A stretch of 64,000 nucleotides of DNA from Diplonema papillatum. Its lineage: Eukaryota; Euglenozoa; Diplonemea; Diplonemida; Diplonemidae. Position numbers and translations under genes: made by a program. Below, piece by piece: positions 28,942 through 38,654 of this stretch. The notes beneath the pieces were generated by a model. That model was given only the letters and a program-made list of their open reading frames with translations, was not told the origin of the DNA and did no database searches. The stretch's first letter is position 1. Every line of letters starts with the position of its first letter. The stretch covers positions 23,139 through 87,138 of the forward strand of contig JAPJBO010000941.1 in NCBI GenBank assembly GCA_030068145.1, in the 5' to 3' direction.

Positions 28942-30261
28942 ATGTCGGGAACCATCAAATCCCGCCGGGCCACATCACAAAGTGTGCAATGGATACAACG
29001 AATGAGCCGCGCTGACTGTCGTGCAGCCAATGCATCGGAGGCAAAGTCTGCGGGACTCACGCTAGCGGAGTGGACCCGCCTCCGCGCGTATTACAAAGAG
29101 ATGATATTCGACCTGACCCGAAGAGTAAGCAGGCCTTCATCGTCCGGCCAACACGCCCGGGCGAAAGTGCCCGGAGTCCACGTGTCCGTAGCGGCGACGG
29201 CGAGTGTGTTTTTCTCTTCGTTCACACTGCAACCGCTGGTTTCCGACTCCTCGCCCCTCCCGTCCGGGTACAGCATTCTCCGAGATGTCCACCCCGAAGT
29301 TCTGGTGTGCGCCTGCGTTTCCTTTGCATCCAAGGTAGAGTACACCCTGCTGCCTTCCGGTCAATTGGTGAACGTCTGGAGGCGGCTCCTGCTCGAATTC
29401 GACGCAGGCGCCCTCCCACCCGGCCCCTCGCGGAACCCAGAAACCGCCGCCCGAGGGGATCCTGCCGCGGGGGAATCCCATGGCGGCGAGGCTCCTCGAG
29501 GTACTGCCGAGCGCACCCTCGTCTCGCCCCCGCGCAAGTCCCCAGGGGACCCCTTTGTGGATGGCAAGGAAGCGGCGCTTCCCGAGTCGGCGGGCATGCT
29601 GCGGTACGTCCGCGAGTTCTGTGACAGCGGCACAGTCGCAATCGTGGAATACTACCTGGTGGAGAAGAACGCGCTGACGTTGCACGTGGTGCACCCGTTC
29701 GCTGCCGCAGAGGTGCTGCTTCGTCGATTGCGGCAACACGACAGCGGAGGCAACGACGAGAGAAGCGAACGCCGGCTTGCCGGAACGAAGCGGTTGCTGG
29801 AAGGCGCACCCGATTTCGGGCAAAGCGAGAAGCGGCTGAAGGGGTCTGGTGCCCATGATACTGGTCCCAGGACAGCTGAAACGAAGATGCCCGGCGGTTG
29901 TTCGGATCAGCAACGACGCGCGTTGAGACATGACACAGACAAGATCTTCTGCCTGCTCGAGGCGATGGCAAGTGAAGAACTCCTGTTCTTGCAGCTGTCC
30001 GACCTGCCATTGTACGTCCCCCCTTCGTTATTGGCTTTTGCCGCATTGGAGAGAGCGGGCGCCTCCGTCGGATTCAAAGTCGATCCGGTCACGCTCCTCA
30101 GGGAAGTAGAGAGTCTGCAGGACGTGGCGACTGTGCGCGCTGACATCGAGCAGTTTTACGAGCTGCTGAGCGCAGCGGGAGCGTCGCCTCCCCACGTACT
30201 AGCTCGCAGGGTTCGTCAGATGATTTGCGACGCTGCTCCGGATCCGCTGCGTGCAAAATGA
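28942..30261 (+). CDS. Cyclin C-like protein (Mediator kinase module type)
   Basis: 439 aa from ATG 28942. SQSVQWIQR near the N-terminus matches the cyclin C start region. The first cyclin fold has LRAYYKEMIFDL, ATASVFFSSFTL and VHPEVLVCACVSFASKVEY, where the cyclin-box Lys (ASKVE) is kept. YVREFCDSGTVAIVEYYLVEKNALTLHVVHPFA corresponds to the E-(F/Y)-YL-E-L-(V/H)HP segment typical of cyclin C. The second fold is at the C-terminus (DLPLYVPPSLLAFAALERAG). Two low-complexity, Gly/Pro/Arg-rich inserts (about residues 155-215 and 265-325) make it longer than the usual ~280 aa. Cyclin C binds CDK8 and regulates RNA polymerase II through Mediator. A cyclin H or K assignment is less likely. Single exon. 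Confidence 0.75.
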   Translation: MSGTIKSRRATSQSVQWIQRMSRADCRAANASEAKSAGLTLAEWTRLRAYYKEMIFDLTRRVSRPSSSGQHARAKVPGVHVSVAATASVFFSSFTLQPLVSDSSPLPSGYSILRDVHPEVLVCACVSFASKVEYTLLPSGQLVNVWRRLLLEFDAGALPPGPSRNPETAARGDPAAGESHGGEAPRGTAERTLVSPPRKSPGDPFVDGKEAALPESAGMLRYVREFCDSGTVAIVEYYLVEKNALTLHVVHPFAAAEVLLRRLRQHDSGGNDERSERRLAGTKRLLEGAPDFGQSEKRLKGSGAHDTGPRTAETKMPGGCSDQQRRALRHDTDKIFCLLEAMASEELLFLQLSDLPLYVPPSLLAFAALERAGASVGFKVDPVTLLREVESLQDVATVRADIEQFYELLSAAGASPPHVLARRVRQMICDAAPDPLRAK

Positions 30262-30970
30262 GGACGTTCCGTGCCTCACACTCTCGGAGTGCTCAGATCT
30301 TCAGCATCTCACTACCTCAGTCGCGACCAGAGACCGGCTGATTGAGCGAAGTGAAGAACCTACATGCATGCAAGTTCATGAGTCAACGTGGCTCCCAACG
30401 TTCGCCAAAATGATTTGTGATGGATCCGTTGCACACACTGAGTCCCGGTCCGCACATCCCGAAGCCTCAACTCAGTCATGCACTTTTTCTTCTGCAGGTG
30501 CCCGAGACTGGCAGTGGACGGATTCGGCTTGCGAAAAGGTTGACAAAGCGCGTGCTGTGTGAAGGCCTGCCCCTAGCCAGCCGGTCGAGCCAGCACGCCT
30601 GCCAGACAGCCAGCTAAGCCCCTAGCCAGTCAGCCAGTTAGGAAGCCTGCCGACCAAGCCCAAGCCAAGGCCAAGTCAGCCAGCCTATCCAGTTACGCCC
30701 CAAGCCAGACAGTCAGCCAGGAGCGTCCACCTTGTCAGACACCAGAGTCGGCGGCTGAAGCCGATCCTCTGCCTTGATCGAAGGAGAGAGATAGCCCGTT
30801 CACTACCCTTCTCTAGCCACACGAACTGTGAACGTCATGAACGGGTGAACGTCATGAACGGGTGAATGATCAAGGGCTTCCCCCCTCTCTCTTTCTCTCT
30901 CACTCGTTTGCGTATTGATTTCCTTAGGCGAGGGGGTGAAGGACGTGTTAAGAGAGCGAAGTGCCGCAGC
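30262..30970. repeat. Intergenic with CCAG/CCAGT simple repeats
   Basis: About 30560-30760 is built from CCAGTCAGCCAG-type words. Two GTGAACGTCATGAACGG copies lie at about 30828-30860. A strong polypyrimidine tract (CCCTCTCTCTTTCTCTCTCAC, then TTTCCTTAG, about 30882-30928) precedes the SET gene. No gene. Confidence 0.6.
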
Positions 30971-31558
30971 ATGTTTGCAGCCTTGCTCGTGTCTCTGTTG
31001 CTGGCCAACAATGATTTTATGCTGGGCGACAAGTACTACGCCGAACCCCAGCGCCCCGCCGAGGCCACAGATGAGATGTGGACTGCCTTGAGTTTGATGT
31101 TCCCGATTCAATATTACCTCGGCAAATCGAGCATTCACGGCGTCGGGCTCTTTGCCGGCCAAGCGTTCCAGAAGGGCGACACTGTCATGTCGTTCGAGTA
31201 CTCCAACATGAAGATGACATGGGTGCCCTACTCAGTGATCGATATGGTCCTCCGGCGGCGGCCCGCAGAAATGATGCGGTGGCATTGGGCCACCAACGGC
31301 ACTCACGCGTTCTTACCGACAACTACCAATATGGGACACGTGACGTCGAGGTCTACAATGTGGGTGCATTACCTGAATCACGGTGAGGGCGAAGCAGTCA
31401 ACATCAAATACAGCCACGCGGACGGGCGCTACACTGCCGTCCGCGATATCCCGGAAGATGAGGAAATACTGATTAACTACAGGTGTGCATCGTTTCAAAG
31501 GCACGGTGAGGGCCCTTTTTCCACGAGTAGGACTCCCTGGTATTCAGCTGCGCAGTGA
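30971..31558 (+). CDS. Short SET-domain protein with possible signal peptide
   Basis: 195 aa from ATG 30971. The first ~20 residues (MFAALLVSLLLANNDFMLG) look like a signal peptide or anchor. The remainder is a compact SET domain: the N-terminal strand and turn SSIHGVGLFAGQAFQKGDTV (about 52-71); the central motif HYLNHGEGEAVNIKY (about 131-145) in place of the usual NHS-x-x-PN; and EEILINYRC (about 163) in place of GEEL-x-x-DY. The Asn-His core and terminal Tyr are retained, so S-adenosylmethionine binding is plausible. There are no pre-SET or post-SET Cys clusters. SET proteins methylate lysines; a predicted secretory N-terminus is unusual. It could also be an organelle-targeted rubisco-LSMT-like or virus-like short SET enzyme. 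Confidence 0.75.
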   Translation: MFAALLVSLLLANNDFMLGDKYYAEPQRPAEATDEMWTALSLMFPIQYYLGKSSIHGVGLFAGQAFQKGDTVMSFEYSNMKMTWVPYSVIDMVLRRRPAEMMRWHWATNGTHAFLPTTTNMGHVTSRSTMWVHYLNHGEGEAVNIKYSHADGRYTAVRDIPEDEEILINYRCASFQRHGEGPFSTSRTPWYSAAQ

Positions 31559-33359
31559 CAGAACGACCAACCGAAAGAAGAACGATCAATGCTGGATGAT
31601 TCTCGAGGAGACGACACTGCACTGCAGTGCTTTGTAACCACGTTGCCCTGCAATACACGCTACCTTACACCTTGCTCTGCACCGGCACGTTGCCATACCG
31701 ATCCTCTACGCACGCCACCTACTCATAATTCTATAACTATTTTCCGTTATCGCTCCAAACTTGCTGGCACTGCACGTTTCACTGACACGTTGGGCTGCAT
31801 GACACCGGTTTTTCTAGCAATTTGCTCTACACCCACTTACACCCACAGAGAGTATTGCGGCAAGTTGTGCTTTGAACACCAGATTCAACCGTACGCCGCT
31901 TCAGCCAACATCGATGATGATGAACTATGATTGCTGTTCCCATTCCGCCTCATGCATGCTTTGCCCCAAGGATGGAACACACGTTGTGGCACCGTTGCGT
32001 CTGAAACGCACCTGCGCAAGCCTGGAAGATGGGACCTACGGCCGTTCCTTCCGCAGTCCGTTCAGCCAATAACGCTAATAAGCGCTATCTCCCTCTCCGC
32101 CTCAACGCTGAATCTGCCAATCTTGGCACGGAACTTAGCCTCCTGAACCACCGAAGTCGGTACCAGCATCAGCCACCGATAGACGACGGCATTTGCTTCC
32201 TCGTGCCAGTCGCCTCAAAACTTAGTTCGGCGTGCGGTTGGGCTGTGTTAGTTCTTCCTTGTGAAGTCGAAGTCCTGCTTGGGCAGGACTTCGACTTCGT
32301 TGCCGACAAGACGATAGACACCGGTTAGTTTTCCAGAACGTGATCCAACCGGCGGTCGCTGTTCTGTCTTTGCACAGTCATAAAGCATGGAGGTTGGGGC
32401 GAAACCAGTGATAGCAGTCATATACTTTCTTCGAAGCAGGAAGTTGAGTTTCGTGGGTTGCTCGGCACGCAAACACGAGTGAATGGACTGCCTTCGACTT
32501 CGCAAACAAACGATGCGCAGCAAACACAGAGTTACCTAGCACATGTGGAAGGCAGGCTACCGTGGCCCTGTCGCCGGAATCATGGCAGAGGTGTGGTATT
32601 CGCACAGCCTAGCACATGTGCAAGGGCCGAGAACGGGTAGGCCTAACGAAAAGTGCTCACCCACCCCCCTCGCGCTATCTAAAAGATGCGTGTGCCGCGA
32701 ATAGCGGATTAACGACCTTTCTGTTTCCCCTTTACTGCAGTCCGGAAACTCGGCGAAAGCCACTGCCGATACATCCATCCCGCCAGTCGGCGCATCGCCC
32801 ATTAAATGCTGCCGCGCCGTTCGCTTTCAGAGCGACGCTTTCCCGCAAGCTACCGATTCAAGAAGAGGGATGCCGATTAGAATGAGTATGGATGACATAC
32901 CACATGCTCGAAAGACATAGAGGGAATGCAAAATGAATCGGTCATGTGCCAATGAAAATGCAAAAGTCAAGACCGTTCCTCTCCCATGGATTCGTTCCAG
33001 ATCCGAGTTAGCATACTCGTATGCGCTCGATCAAATGGTCAAGGTAATCGGGAAGACACGATGGTGAAATATCACTCCAACTGCGCCCGGCCCTCACCCG
33101 CCGCATTTGGTGATCCGCAGCGCACCTTTGTTTCACTCGGGCGACTCCATGGTCTGTACCAATTCATGACACCCGACGACTGCATCAATGGCTACTAAGC
33201 TTAGGCTAGTCGGTCTGTACAAAACAGGATCACAGGACCGGTTGACGGACATTGATTCGACAGTCTCAAGTCTCCGCGCCCCAGGAACCCACATCTTTGC
33301 CAGGCCACCGCGTCCAGAGCTTCCAAATCAGGGAGAATGCGCCACCGACGAACACCGCG
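31559..33359. other. Intergenic; repeats and a hairpin, no supported gene
   Basis: Short frames only. It holds a 16-bp-arm hairpin at 32263-32298 and one copy of a ~74-bp dispersed repeat (about 32533-32615: CCTAGCACATGTGGAAGGCA) found twice more at about 34680-34830. Confidence 0.55.
32263..32298. repeat. Perfect 16-bp inverted repeat, 4-bp loop
   Basis: GAAGTCGAAGTCCTGC, loop TTGG, then GCAGGACTTCGACTTC. No U-run follows, so it is not a classical terminator; function unknown. Confidence 0.9.
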
Positions 33360-34508
33360 ATGCTGACGACCGCACGCTTTCAGAGGCGCGCGTTGCACAG
33401 CGCGAACAAGGATCTTTATGTCGTGAAACGGAAGAAAAACAGCGTCTCGCACCTTCGCAGTTCCGGCGTCAGCATGCGAACGCAAGTGCCCGGGTCAGCT
33501 GCTGGTAGGGAGGTGCGGAGGGGAGTCGCAACGTGCAGTTGCACCGCAACCCTGTTGCAGCTCGGCCTTGAAAATAGTCACGACGCGAGCACGCTGGGAA
33601 AGATACTGCAAAGGCTCGGGGAGCTGCCGGCGCTGGAAGGGAGGCCGCAGCCCTGCGAGGCGATCGAAGGGCTGCTCGCCAACAGAAAGGCAGGCTGGAC
33701 GGCAGTCCTCAGCAGCCTGTCGCTCATGGCGCTGCACCGCAGCGGCGCCGAGGCCAGCCTCCGCCGGAAGGTTTGGGAGGCCCTGCCGAAGCGGGTGGTC
33801 CGTGCTCCCGAGGTTCTCGCCGCAGCCATGAACTGCGCCTCCGCGGATCCTCGTTGGGCGACCGAGCTTTGGTCTATTGCAGTAGAAGAAGGCCTGGGGA
33901 CGACGTACAGCGCTATCAAGTCGCCGTACCTGTTGTCGATGGCCCGGTCCGGCTCGTGGGACGCCGTGTGGTCCGTCGGCATTAACCAGCACGTCGTCGC
34001 TGGGCTCTCGCACATCTCGATCTTGCAGAACAGCCCGCTCGCCGGCTGGCGGGTGTGGCGCACTGCGCGGCAATTGAAGTACACCCTCGCCTCTTGCGAC
34101 GTAACCGCTCTTCTGCAGTTTCTCGTGGCCTTCGGTACACCGAAGGATCTGGCTTGGGGCTACCGTGAATCCTTGCGCCACGACGTCGTCACCGATGCGC
34201 GCCTTTTGCTGTGCCAAGCTTCCGTTTCCGCGTTCCTTTACGCAACCACCGGTGATGCCCAATGGCAGAATCGCTTCGCCCAACACGCCGCCGCCATGCG
34301 CAAGGTCGAGCCGCACTTGCAGCTCGTCAATTGGGAAACGGTGCGCATGCACAATCTGTCAGCTGCCATGTGTGCCGCGTCGTATGCTGTGTCGCAAAGA
34401 GGACCGCAGCCCGCGCTGTCGAACATGGTCGCCAAAGCAATTGGACGGCCGGTAGAGCAGCCAGCAGATCTGGTCGTTGACAGGCTTCGTCAGGTCTTCG
34501 AGGCGTAG
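33360..34508 (+). CDS. Probable mitochondrial helical-repeat (PPR-like) protein
   Basis: 382 aa from ATG 33360 (upstream frame open but without ATG). The N-terminus MLTTARFQRRALHSANKDLY is Arg/Ser-rich without acids for 16 residues, like a mitochondrial presequence. The body is almost all helix with a rough ~35-residue rhythm (GWTAVLSSLSLMALHRSG; PEVLAAAMNCASADPRWATELWSIAVEEG; DAVWSVGINQHV; DVTALLQFLVAFGTPKDLAWGY). This is reminiscent of PPR/OPR-type RNA-binding repeats, but no strict PPR consensus can be shown. The last codons (LRQVFEA, stop) seed a tandem array just downstream. The minus-strand frame opposite is a shadow. Confidence 0.6.
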   Translation: MLTTARFQRRALHSANKDLYVVKRKKNSVSHLRSSGVSMRTQVPGSAAGREVRRGVATCSCTATLLQLGLENSHDASTLGKILQRLGELPALEGRPQPCEAIEGLLANRKAGWTAVLSSLSLMALHRSGAEASLRRKVWEALPKRVVRAPEVLAAAMNCASADPRWATELWSIAVEEGLGTTYSAIKSPYLLSMARSGSWDAVWSVGINQHVVAGLSHISILQNSPLAGWRVWRTARQLKYTLASCDVTALLQFLVAFGTPKDLAWGYRESLRHDVVTDARLLLCQASVSAFLYATTGDAQWQNRFAQHAAAMRKVEPHLQLVNWETVRMHNLSAAMCAASYAVSQRGPQPALSNMVAKAIGRPVEQPADLVVDRLRQVFEA

Positions 34509-34668
34509 CGTGAACCTTCGTCAGGTCTTCGAGGCGTAGCCTTCGTCAGGTCTTCGAGGCGTAGCGTGAACCTTCGTCAGGTCTTCGAGGCGTAGCGTGA
34601 ACCTTCGTCAGGTCTTCGAGGCGTAGCGTGAACCTTCGTCAGGTCTTCGAGGCGTAGCGTGAACCTTC
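34484..34668 (+). repeat. 31-bp minisatellite grown from the gene's last codons
   Basis: CTTCGTCAGGTCTTCGAGGC plus GTAGCGTGAAC, which encodes LRQVFEA and the stop, is repeated about six times with one 24-bp variant. The first copy is the coding end of the upstream gene; the stop codon is copied in each unit. Confidence 0.95.
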
Positions 34669-34679
34669 TCCCACAGAGT

Positions 34680-34830
34680 TACCTAGCACATGTGGAAGGC
34701 AGGCTACCGTGGCCCTGTCACCGGAATCATGGCAGAGGTGTGGTATTCGCACAGCCTAGCACATGTGGAAGGCAGGCTACCGTGGCCCTGTCACCGGAAT
34801 CATGGCAGAGGTGTGGTATTCGCACAATGT
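34680..34830 (+). repeat. 74-bp repeat, two tandem copies
   Basis: CCTAGCACATGTGGAAGGCA...GGTATTCGCACAG occurs at about 34683 and 34757, and once at about 32536 upstream of the neighbouring gene, so it flanks the 33360-34508 gene on both sides in direct orientation. Short frames starting in it are not supported. Confidence 0.85.
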
Positions 34831-35636
34831 CAGCGTACTGGACTGCGTTGATAGCTCCCATCCGCCGCTCGACAAGTGCCGCATTGACCTCTCAACGCCA
34901 GCACTTCTCGAACGAAGACTCGTCGAAATCTCTAATTCAAAATGGAAGAAAATCGGGTGCCATAAGCTGTCGGTACTCCTGGGCAAGTACTGCAGAAAAT
35001 ACGTCGTCGCTCAACCCATTCCTTCAAGAGCTGCCCATTTTCACGAACAGCTTGTACACTACGACGTTCTCCTTCCCAGAACGACCGGTATCCTGTACTT
35101 TACAAACGCGTTTTTCCTCTTCGAGACGGACAAGCCCTCAGCCTACCGCGCAGGAAATTCCGATTACTGCAAAGCATAACACTTCGATTGCCGACCCGCA
35201 TCCGCGCCCGCATGATCTTGCGATGGTGGTCCGCCCACCACCCTCTACCACAATCCGGGAGTTCCGCAAGGAATTCCAATTCGGGCTTATTTTCTGCCCT
35301 GTTCAACCTAGGAGCATCACTTTTGCTTCTTGTCTTGTCCTGCTTGCTAGGAAAGATTGCTTGGGTGTGTTCAAGCTCCAGTTCTACATCAGCTTTCTAC
35401 ATCAGCAGGCGCGTGTGTTCTGGCGCTCTGTCTGACTGTGCAGCTACTGCAATGCAAGCCCTCTCTCTGAGTGTTCCGTGGTGGTTGGCCTCTCTCGGCG
35501 TTACACTTCTGCAATCCAGGCGAACACCCGGAAAGGAATTCACGGGGGTGCAGGGGAAGAAGTAAAGTGGGTGACCCACCCCACCCGCGCCCAAAACGCG
35601 GGTGCGCGTCAGTAGGTTTGGGCTGGCCGCTGTCCA
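34831..35636. other. Intergenic; no supported gene
   Basis: Overlapping frames in all phases (for example 34802-35179, 125 aa) have mixed composition and no recognisable motif. Confidence 0.45.
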
Positions 35637-36983
35637 ATGGAGCGGGAGTTCAGGTTTCCAAACCGGGGCAGAAAACGGCTGTTGTCGCCGCCAGCGAAGG
35701 TTTCGATTTGCGCTGCATGCGGCGCCGCGGAGGTGGCCACGAAGTACTGCATCGTAACCGGAAAGCAACACGGAAAGAGCTCGTTCAGTGTCGCCGAAGT
35801 GCTGCGGAGGGTCGACTTCGACGACGAGGGCAGCGCCACCAGCGACGGCAGCGCGCCCGATGCGCAGCATTCGGCCGGGGTTGAGTCGAAGCTGCGCAAC
35901 GCCGCCGAACTGGCGCCGTGGGCACCGCAAACGGGCAGCCTCGAGGCAAGGCAATCGATACTGCAAACGGACGGACTCGAAGCGAGGCAATCAATCCCAC
36001 AAACGGGCAGACTCGAGGCAAGGCAATCGATACTGCAAAGGGGCGGACTCGGTGCGAGGCAATCGGTGCCTCGAACGGACAGGCTCGAGGCGAGGCAACC
36101 GGCGCCGCAGGTGGCGACGGATCGCGAAGTTGACGGGCGGCGAGCGGAGGCGAAGACCCTCCCTCAGCAGCGCGGAGAGGCGCGGCAAGAGCGGGCGCAG
36201 GAATGGCGGGCGTCGGGCCCGCGCCGGAGCTCCGTGCAAGAGCTGCAAAGCGCGTCCTACTACTCCTCACAAGGCGCCGCGCCGGGCGGAGAAGGAGGAG
36301 AATGCGACGGAGACGAGGACGAAGACGAAGACTTCGACAGTTTGTTCGGCCCAAACCGTGTCTCCGGCGGCTTCGGCGACCTGCCGAAACAAGCGCTGTT
36401 TACGTCCGCTGCGCGGGAAGCACTCAAAGTGGACCCACCTTCCGCCCCGCGTCCCGGTCGGAGGCCGGACGACGCAAAGCGGAGGAGGCGAGAGCCGCCG
36501 GCGGAGCCGCCCCTGCCAATCCCGTCTCCCCCGCCGCCGCAGTCGGCGCCCGCCGCCGCGCTCGGTCCGGGCGCGGGGGGCGGCCTCGAGGAGGCGGCTG
36601 CCGGCAGGAGTCTCGGCTGCGGCGGGCCGCAGTTCTCGCTTACGAGTGGGCCGCGGCTCTCGTCTCCCGTCGCCCCGGCGCAGGGCCCGCCGCCACCGCC
36701 CCCCGCCGCCGCCGCCGCGGCGTTGCTTTCTCCCGAGCCCCGCGGGCTCGAGCTGTTCCAGCTTCTCATGAACACGCCGCAGGCGCCGTCCCTGCCGTCC
36801 TTCCCCGTGAGGAACACCCCGCACCACAAGCCGAACGAGTCCCCGTACGACGAGGCCGAACAAGTGCCCTGCACACCTCCCGACAACACCGACGACCTGC
36901 TCCGGCAGCTGCAGCAAACTGAGACCGTGGGTGCCATCCTTCCTCAGCCGAAAACTGAAGGGCACGCGGTGTGTGCTTTTTAA
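35637..36983 (+). CDS. Low-complexity protein with internal 13-residue repeats
   Basis: 448 aa, ATG 35637. The N-terminus has a basic start (MEREFRFPNRGRKR) and a short Cys cluster (CAACGAAEVATKYC). Residues ~97-155 are tandem 13-residue repeats of the form LEARQSILQTDG / LEARQSIPQTGR, mirrored by a 39-bp DNA repeat at about 35930-36100. Then come Arg/Glu-rich and Asp/Glu-rich segments (ECDGDEDEDEDFDSLFG), a basic RRPDDAKRRRR signal-like stretch, and Pro/Ala-rich runs (PPPPPPAAAAAA). The C-terminus (LELFQLLMNTPQAPSLPSFPVRN; DDLLRQLQQTE) is the best-ordered part. Composition suggests a disordered nuclear regulator, but I do not recognise it. It is the only frame covering the region that starts with ATG and keeps repeat phase. 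Confidence 0.6.
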   Translation: MEREFRFPNRGRKRLLSPPAKVSICAACGAAEVATKYCIVTGKQHGKSSFSVAEVLRRVDFDDEGSATSDGSAPDAQHSAGVESKLRNAAELAPWAPQTGSLEARQSILQTDGLEARQSIPQTGRLEARQSILQRGGLGARQSVPRTDRLEARQPAPQVATDREVDGRRAEAKTLPQQRGEARQERAQEWRASGPRRSSVQELQSASYYSSQGAAPGGEGGECDGDEDEDEDFDSLFGPNRVSGGFGDLPKQALFTSAAREALKVDPPSAPRPGRRPDDAKRRRREPPAEPPLPIPSPPPPQSAPAAALGPGAGGGLEEAAAGRSLGCGGPQFSLTSGPRLSSPVAPAQGPPPPPPAAAAAALLSPEPRGLELFQLLMNTPQAPSLPSFPVRNTPHHKPNESPYDEAEQVPCTPPDNTDDLLRQLQQTETVGAILPQPKTEGHAVCAF

Positions 36984-37583
36984 AACAACTTTTCTTCTTT
37001 CCTACTTCTTTCATCATAGATGTCACGGCCAGTTTTGGCAGCCGCTGCTTAACAAAATTTCAGTGCATGCTAATCCATGTGGTTCATGTACTTACAAAAG
37101 AACTCAATGCTTAACAAAATTTGACGTGGGCGGCTTTAGATTTACATCTGAATGACACCTCAACACAAAACAACTAACAAGTAAAAGAATAAAACAAAAC
37201 TACGCACTTCTTTCCTTTTTACTTGAGTTGAGTGGTACAACGTGACCCTTGCCAAGAGTGGTGAGTTCCGCTAGTCCGCACAAGCAAACGGACGAGCGTC
37301 AGCGGGCGGGTTCGGGGAGGCCTCACCGTGAGCTTCAGACGCTGACACAGGGACTCCAACAACTGGTGGAGCTCAGATGACATTTCTTCGCTGTCGCTAA
37401 AGCACACACACACACACCGGCGTTTCAGGCTACCATTCTCCATGGGGGGCTTCTTGTTCTTAAGGTATCTCCAAGTGCACACTTTCCTACACGGAGACGC
37501 AGAATTGCGCGCTACGCAGAATTGCGTGGTTAACGTCGAAGCCGAAGCGCACGAACCAGCCCAAACCCCGGTTCCACACACAG
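36984..37583. other. Intergenic, includes dispersed repeat C
   Basis: 37028-37135 (GGCAGCCGCTGCTTAACAAA, then GTGCATGCTAATCCATGTGG, CATGTACTT) matches 55516-55640 with small differences. A (CA)n run of about 8 repeats lies at 37402-37417. No gene. Confidence 0.6.
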
Positions 37584-38654
37584 ATGAACGTCATTTCGAT
37601 ATTCAGCACGGCCAACATGGAAACGCCCGAAAAGAAGCACGCGCCGCCGGCCGAGGACAAGAGCCCCGCCGACGAGTCGCCCGAAAAGGAGGACAGCCGC
37701 CTGGACGCGATCTTCAAAGCGAACCGGCAGTTCACGCCGGCGCAAGTGCTCGCTTCGCTGGCGGCCCACGAGGCCGGGTCTTCCCTGCAGGCGGGGCTCG
37801 CCCGGGGCGTGTCCAAGTCGCAGGCGAGGCGGTACCTGCAGCGCCGGCTCGGCGACCGCGCCGCCTCCTGCGCCACCGCCGGAGCGCTGCTGCTGGCGAA
37901 GAACAGGCCGCCGTCGCTGCCCCCGCTGAGCACGCACAGCGCCGAGCTCGACGCGCTGCTGCGCGGCGGGGTGCAGCCGGCGGAGGTCACCGCCGTGCGG
38001 GGGCCCGCGAACGCCGGGAAATCGCTGCTCGCGCACCTGCTGTGCTGCAGCGCCGCGGGCGGGGCGGAAGCTGGCCCGCGTGCGGTGTACGTGGACCCGG
38101 CGAGGGGGTCCTGCCACGCCTCGCTTCTGCTCGGGCTCCTGGCGAACCCAGCCGTCTTCGACAACAGCTCGTGCACAGAGGGCGACCTGCTGAGGGGGGT
38201 TTTGAGGGTGCCGGTTGACGCCGGGGAGGGGATGAATTCGCTGCTGCGGGCCGTTCTGACGGTCGAGCACGCGGCGGCCACGTCGGGCGAGTGTCCGCGG
38301 CTGCTGGTGGTGGACCAGCTGTCGGCCGTCGTCGCCGCGTCGGCGCACGGGTCGGGGGATCGGTTCCAGCAGACGAGTGCCGCGTGCGTGGCGCGGCTGC
38401 TGACGAGCATCGCGCTGCGGGGGACGGCGGTCGTGCTCATCTTCGACGACGATTCCGGGGCGGACGGCGTCCCGCGCTGCTTCCAAGCCATCCCGTCGTC
38501 GACGCTCGTCTTGGCCCCGGTTGCGGGCTCGCCGATGACGACGCCGTCGGCGGGCCTTCCGCTCACTGCCACGTTGCTGGCGTCGCCTCTCCATCGACAG
38601 GCGACTTCGGCGATCTCGCTGCCCGTCCCCCCTCCGGTCACCTTCGTACGGTAG
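37584..38654 (+). CDS. RAD51-paralogue-like (RAD51D type) ATPase
   Basis: 356 aa from ATG 37584 (a second in-frame ATG at 37617). After a charged ~35-residue tail and a short helical N-domain (FTPAQVLASLAAHEAG), the RecA core begins: STHSAELDALLRGGVQPAEVTAV, Walker A GPANAGKS (about 140), a YVDPARGSCHASLL strand where RAD51D/XRCC2 have YVDSxGG, Walker B RLLVVDQLSAVVA (about 239), and GTAVVLIFDDD where RAD51 has VVITNQV. The order and spacing match RAD51 paralogues used in homologous recombination. RAD51D is the closest by eye; XRCC2 or RAD51B cannot be excluded. The last ~20 codons (ISLPVPPPVTFVR, stop) are repeated downstream. Single exon; very GC-rich. Confidence 0.65.
   Translation: MNVISIFSTANMETPEKKHAPPAEDKSPADESPEKEDSRLDAIFKANRQFTPAQVLASLAAHEAGSSLQAGLARGVSKSQARRYLQRRLGDRAASCATAGALLLAKNRPPSLPPLSTHSAELDALLRGGVQPAEVTAVRGPANAGKSLLAHLLCCSAAGGAEAGPRAVYVDPARGSCHASLLLGLLANPAVFDNSSCTEGDLLRGVLRVPVDAGEGMNSLLRAVLTVEHAAATSGECPRLLVVDQLSAVVAASAHGSGDRFQQTSAACVARLLTSIALRGTAVVLIFDDDSGADGVPRCFQAIPSSTLVLAPVAGSPMTTPSAGLPLTATLLASPLHRQATSAISLPVPPPVTFVR

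Noticed and set aside
32263-32298. Rho-independent-type terminator
   Set aside because: Perfect hairpin but no U-run, not adjacent to a gene end, and the DNA is eukaryotic.
34802-35179. 125-aa frame starting MAEVWYSHNVSVLD
   Set aside because: Its ATG lies in a dispersed 74-bp repeat, another frame overlaps it fully, and no motif is visible. Kept only as a remote possibility.
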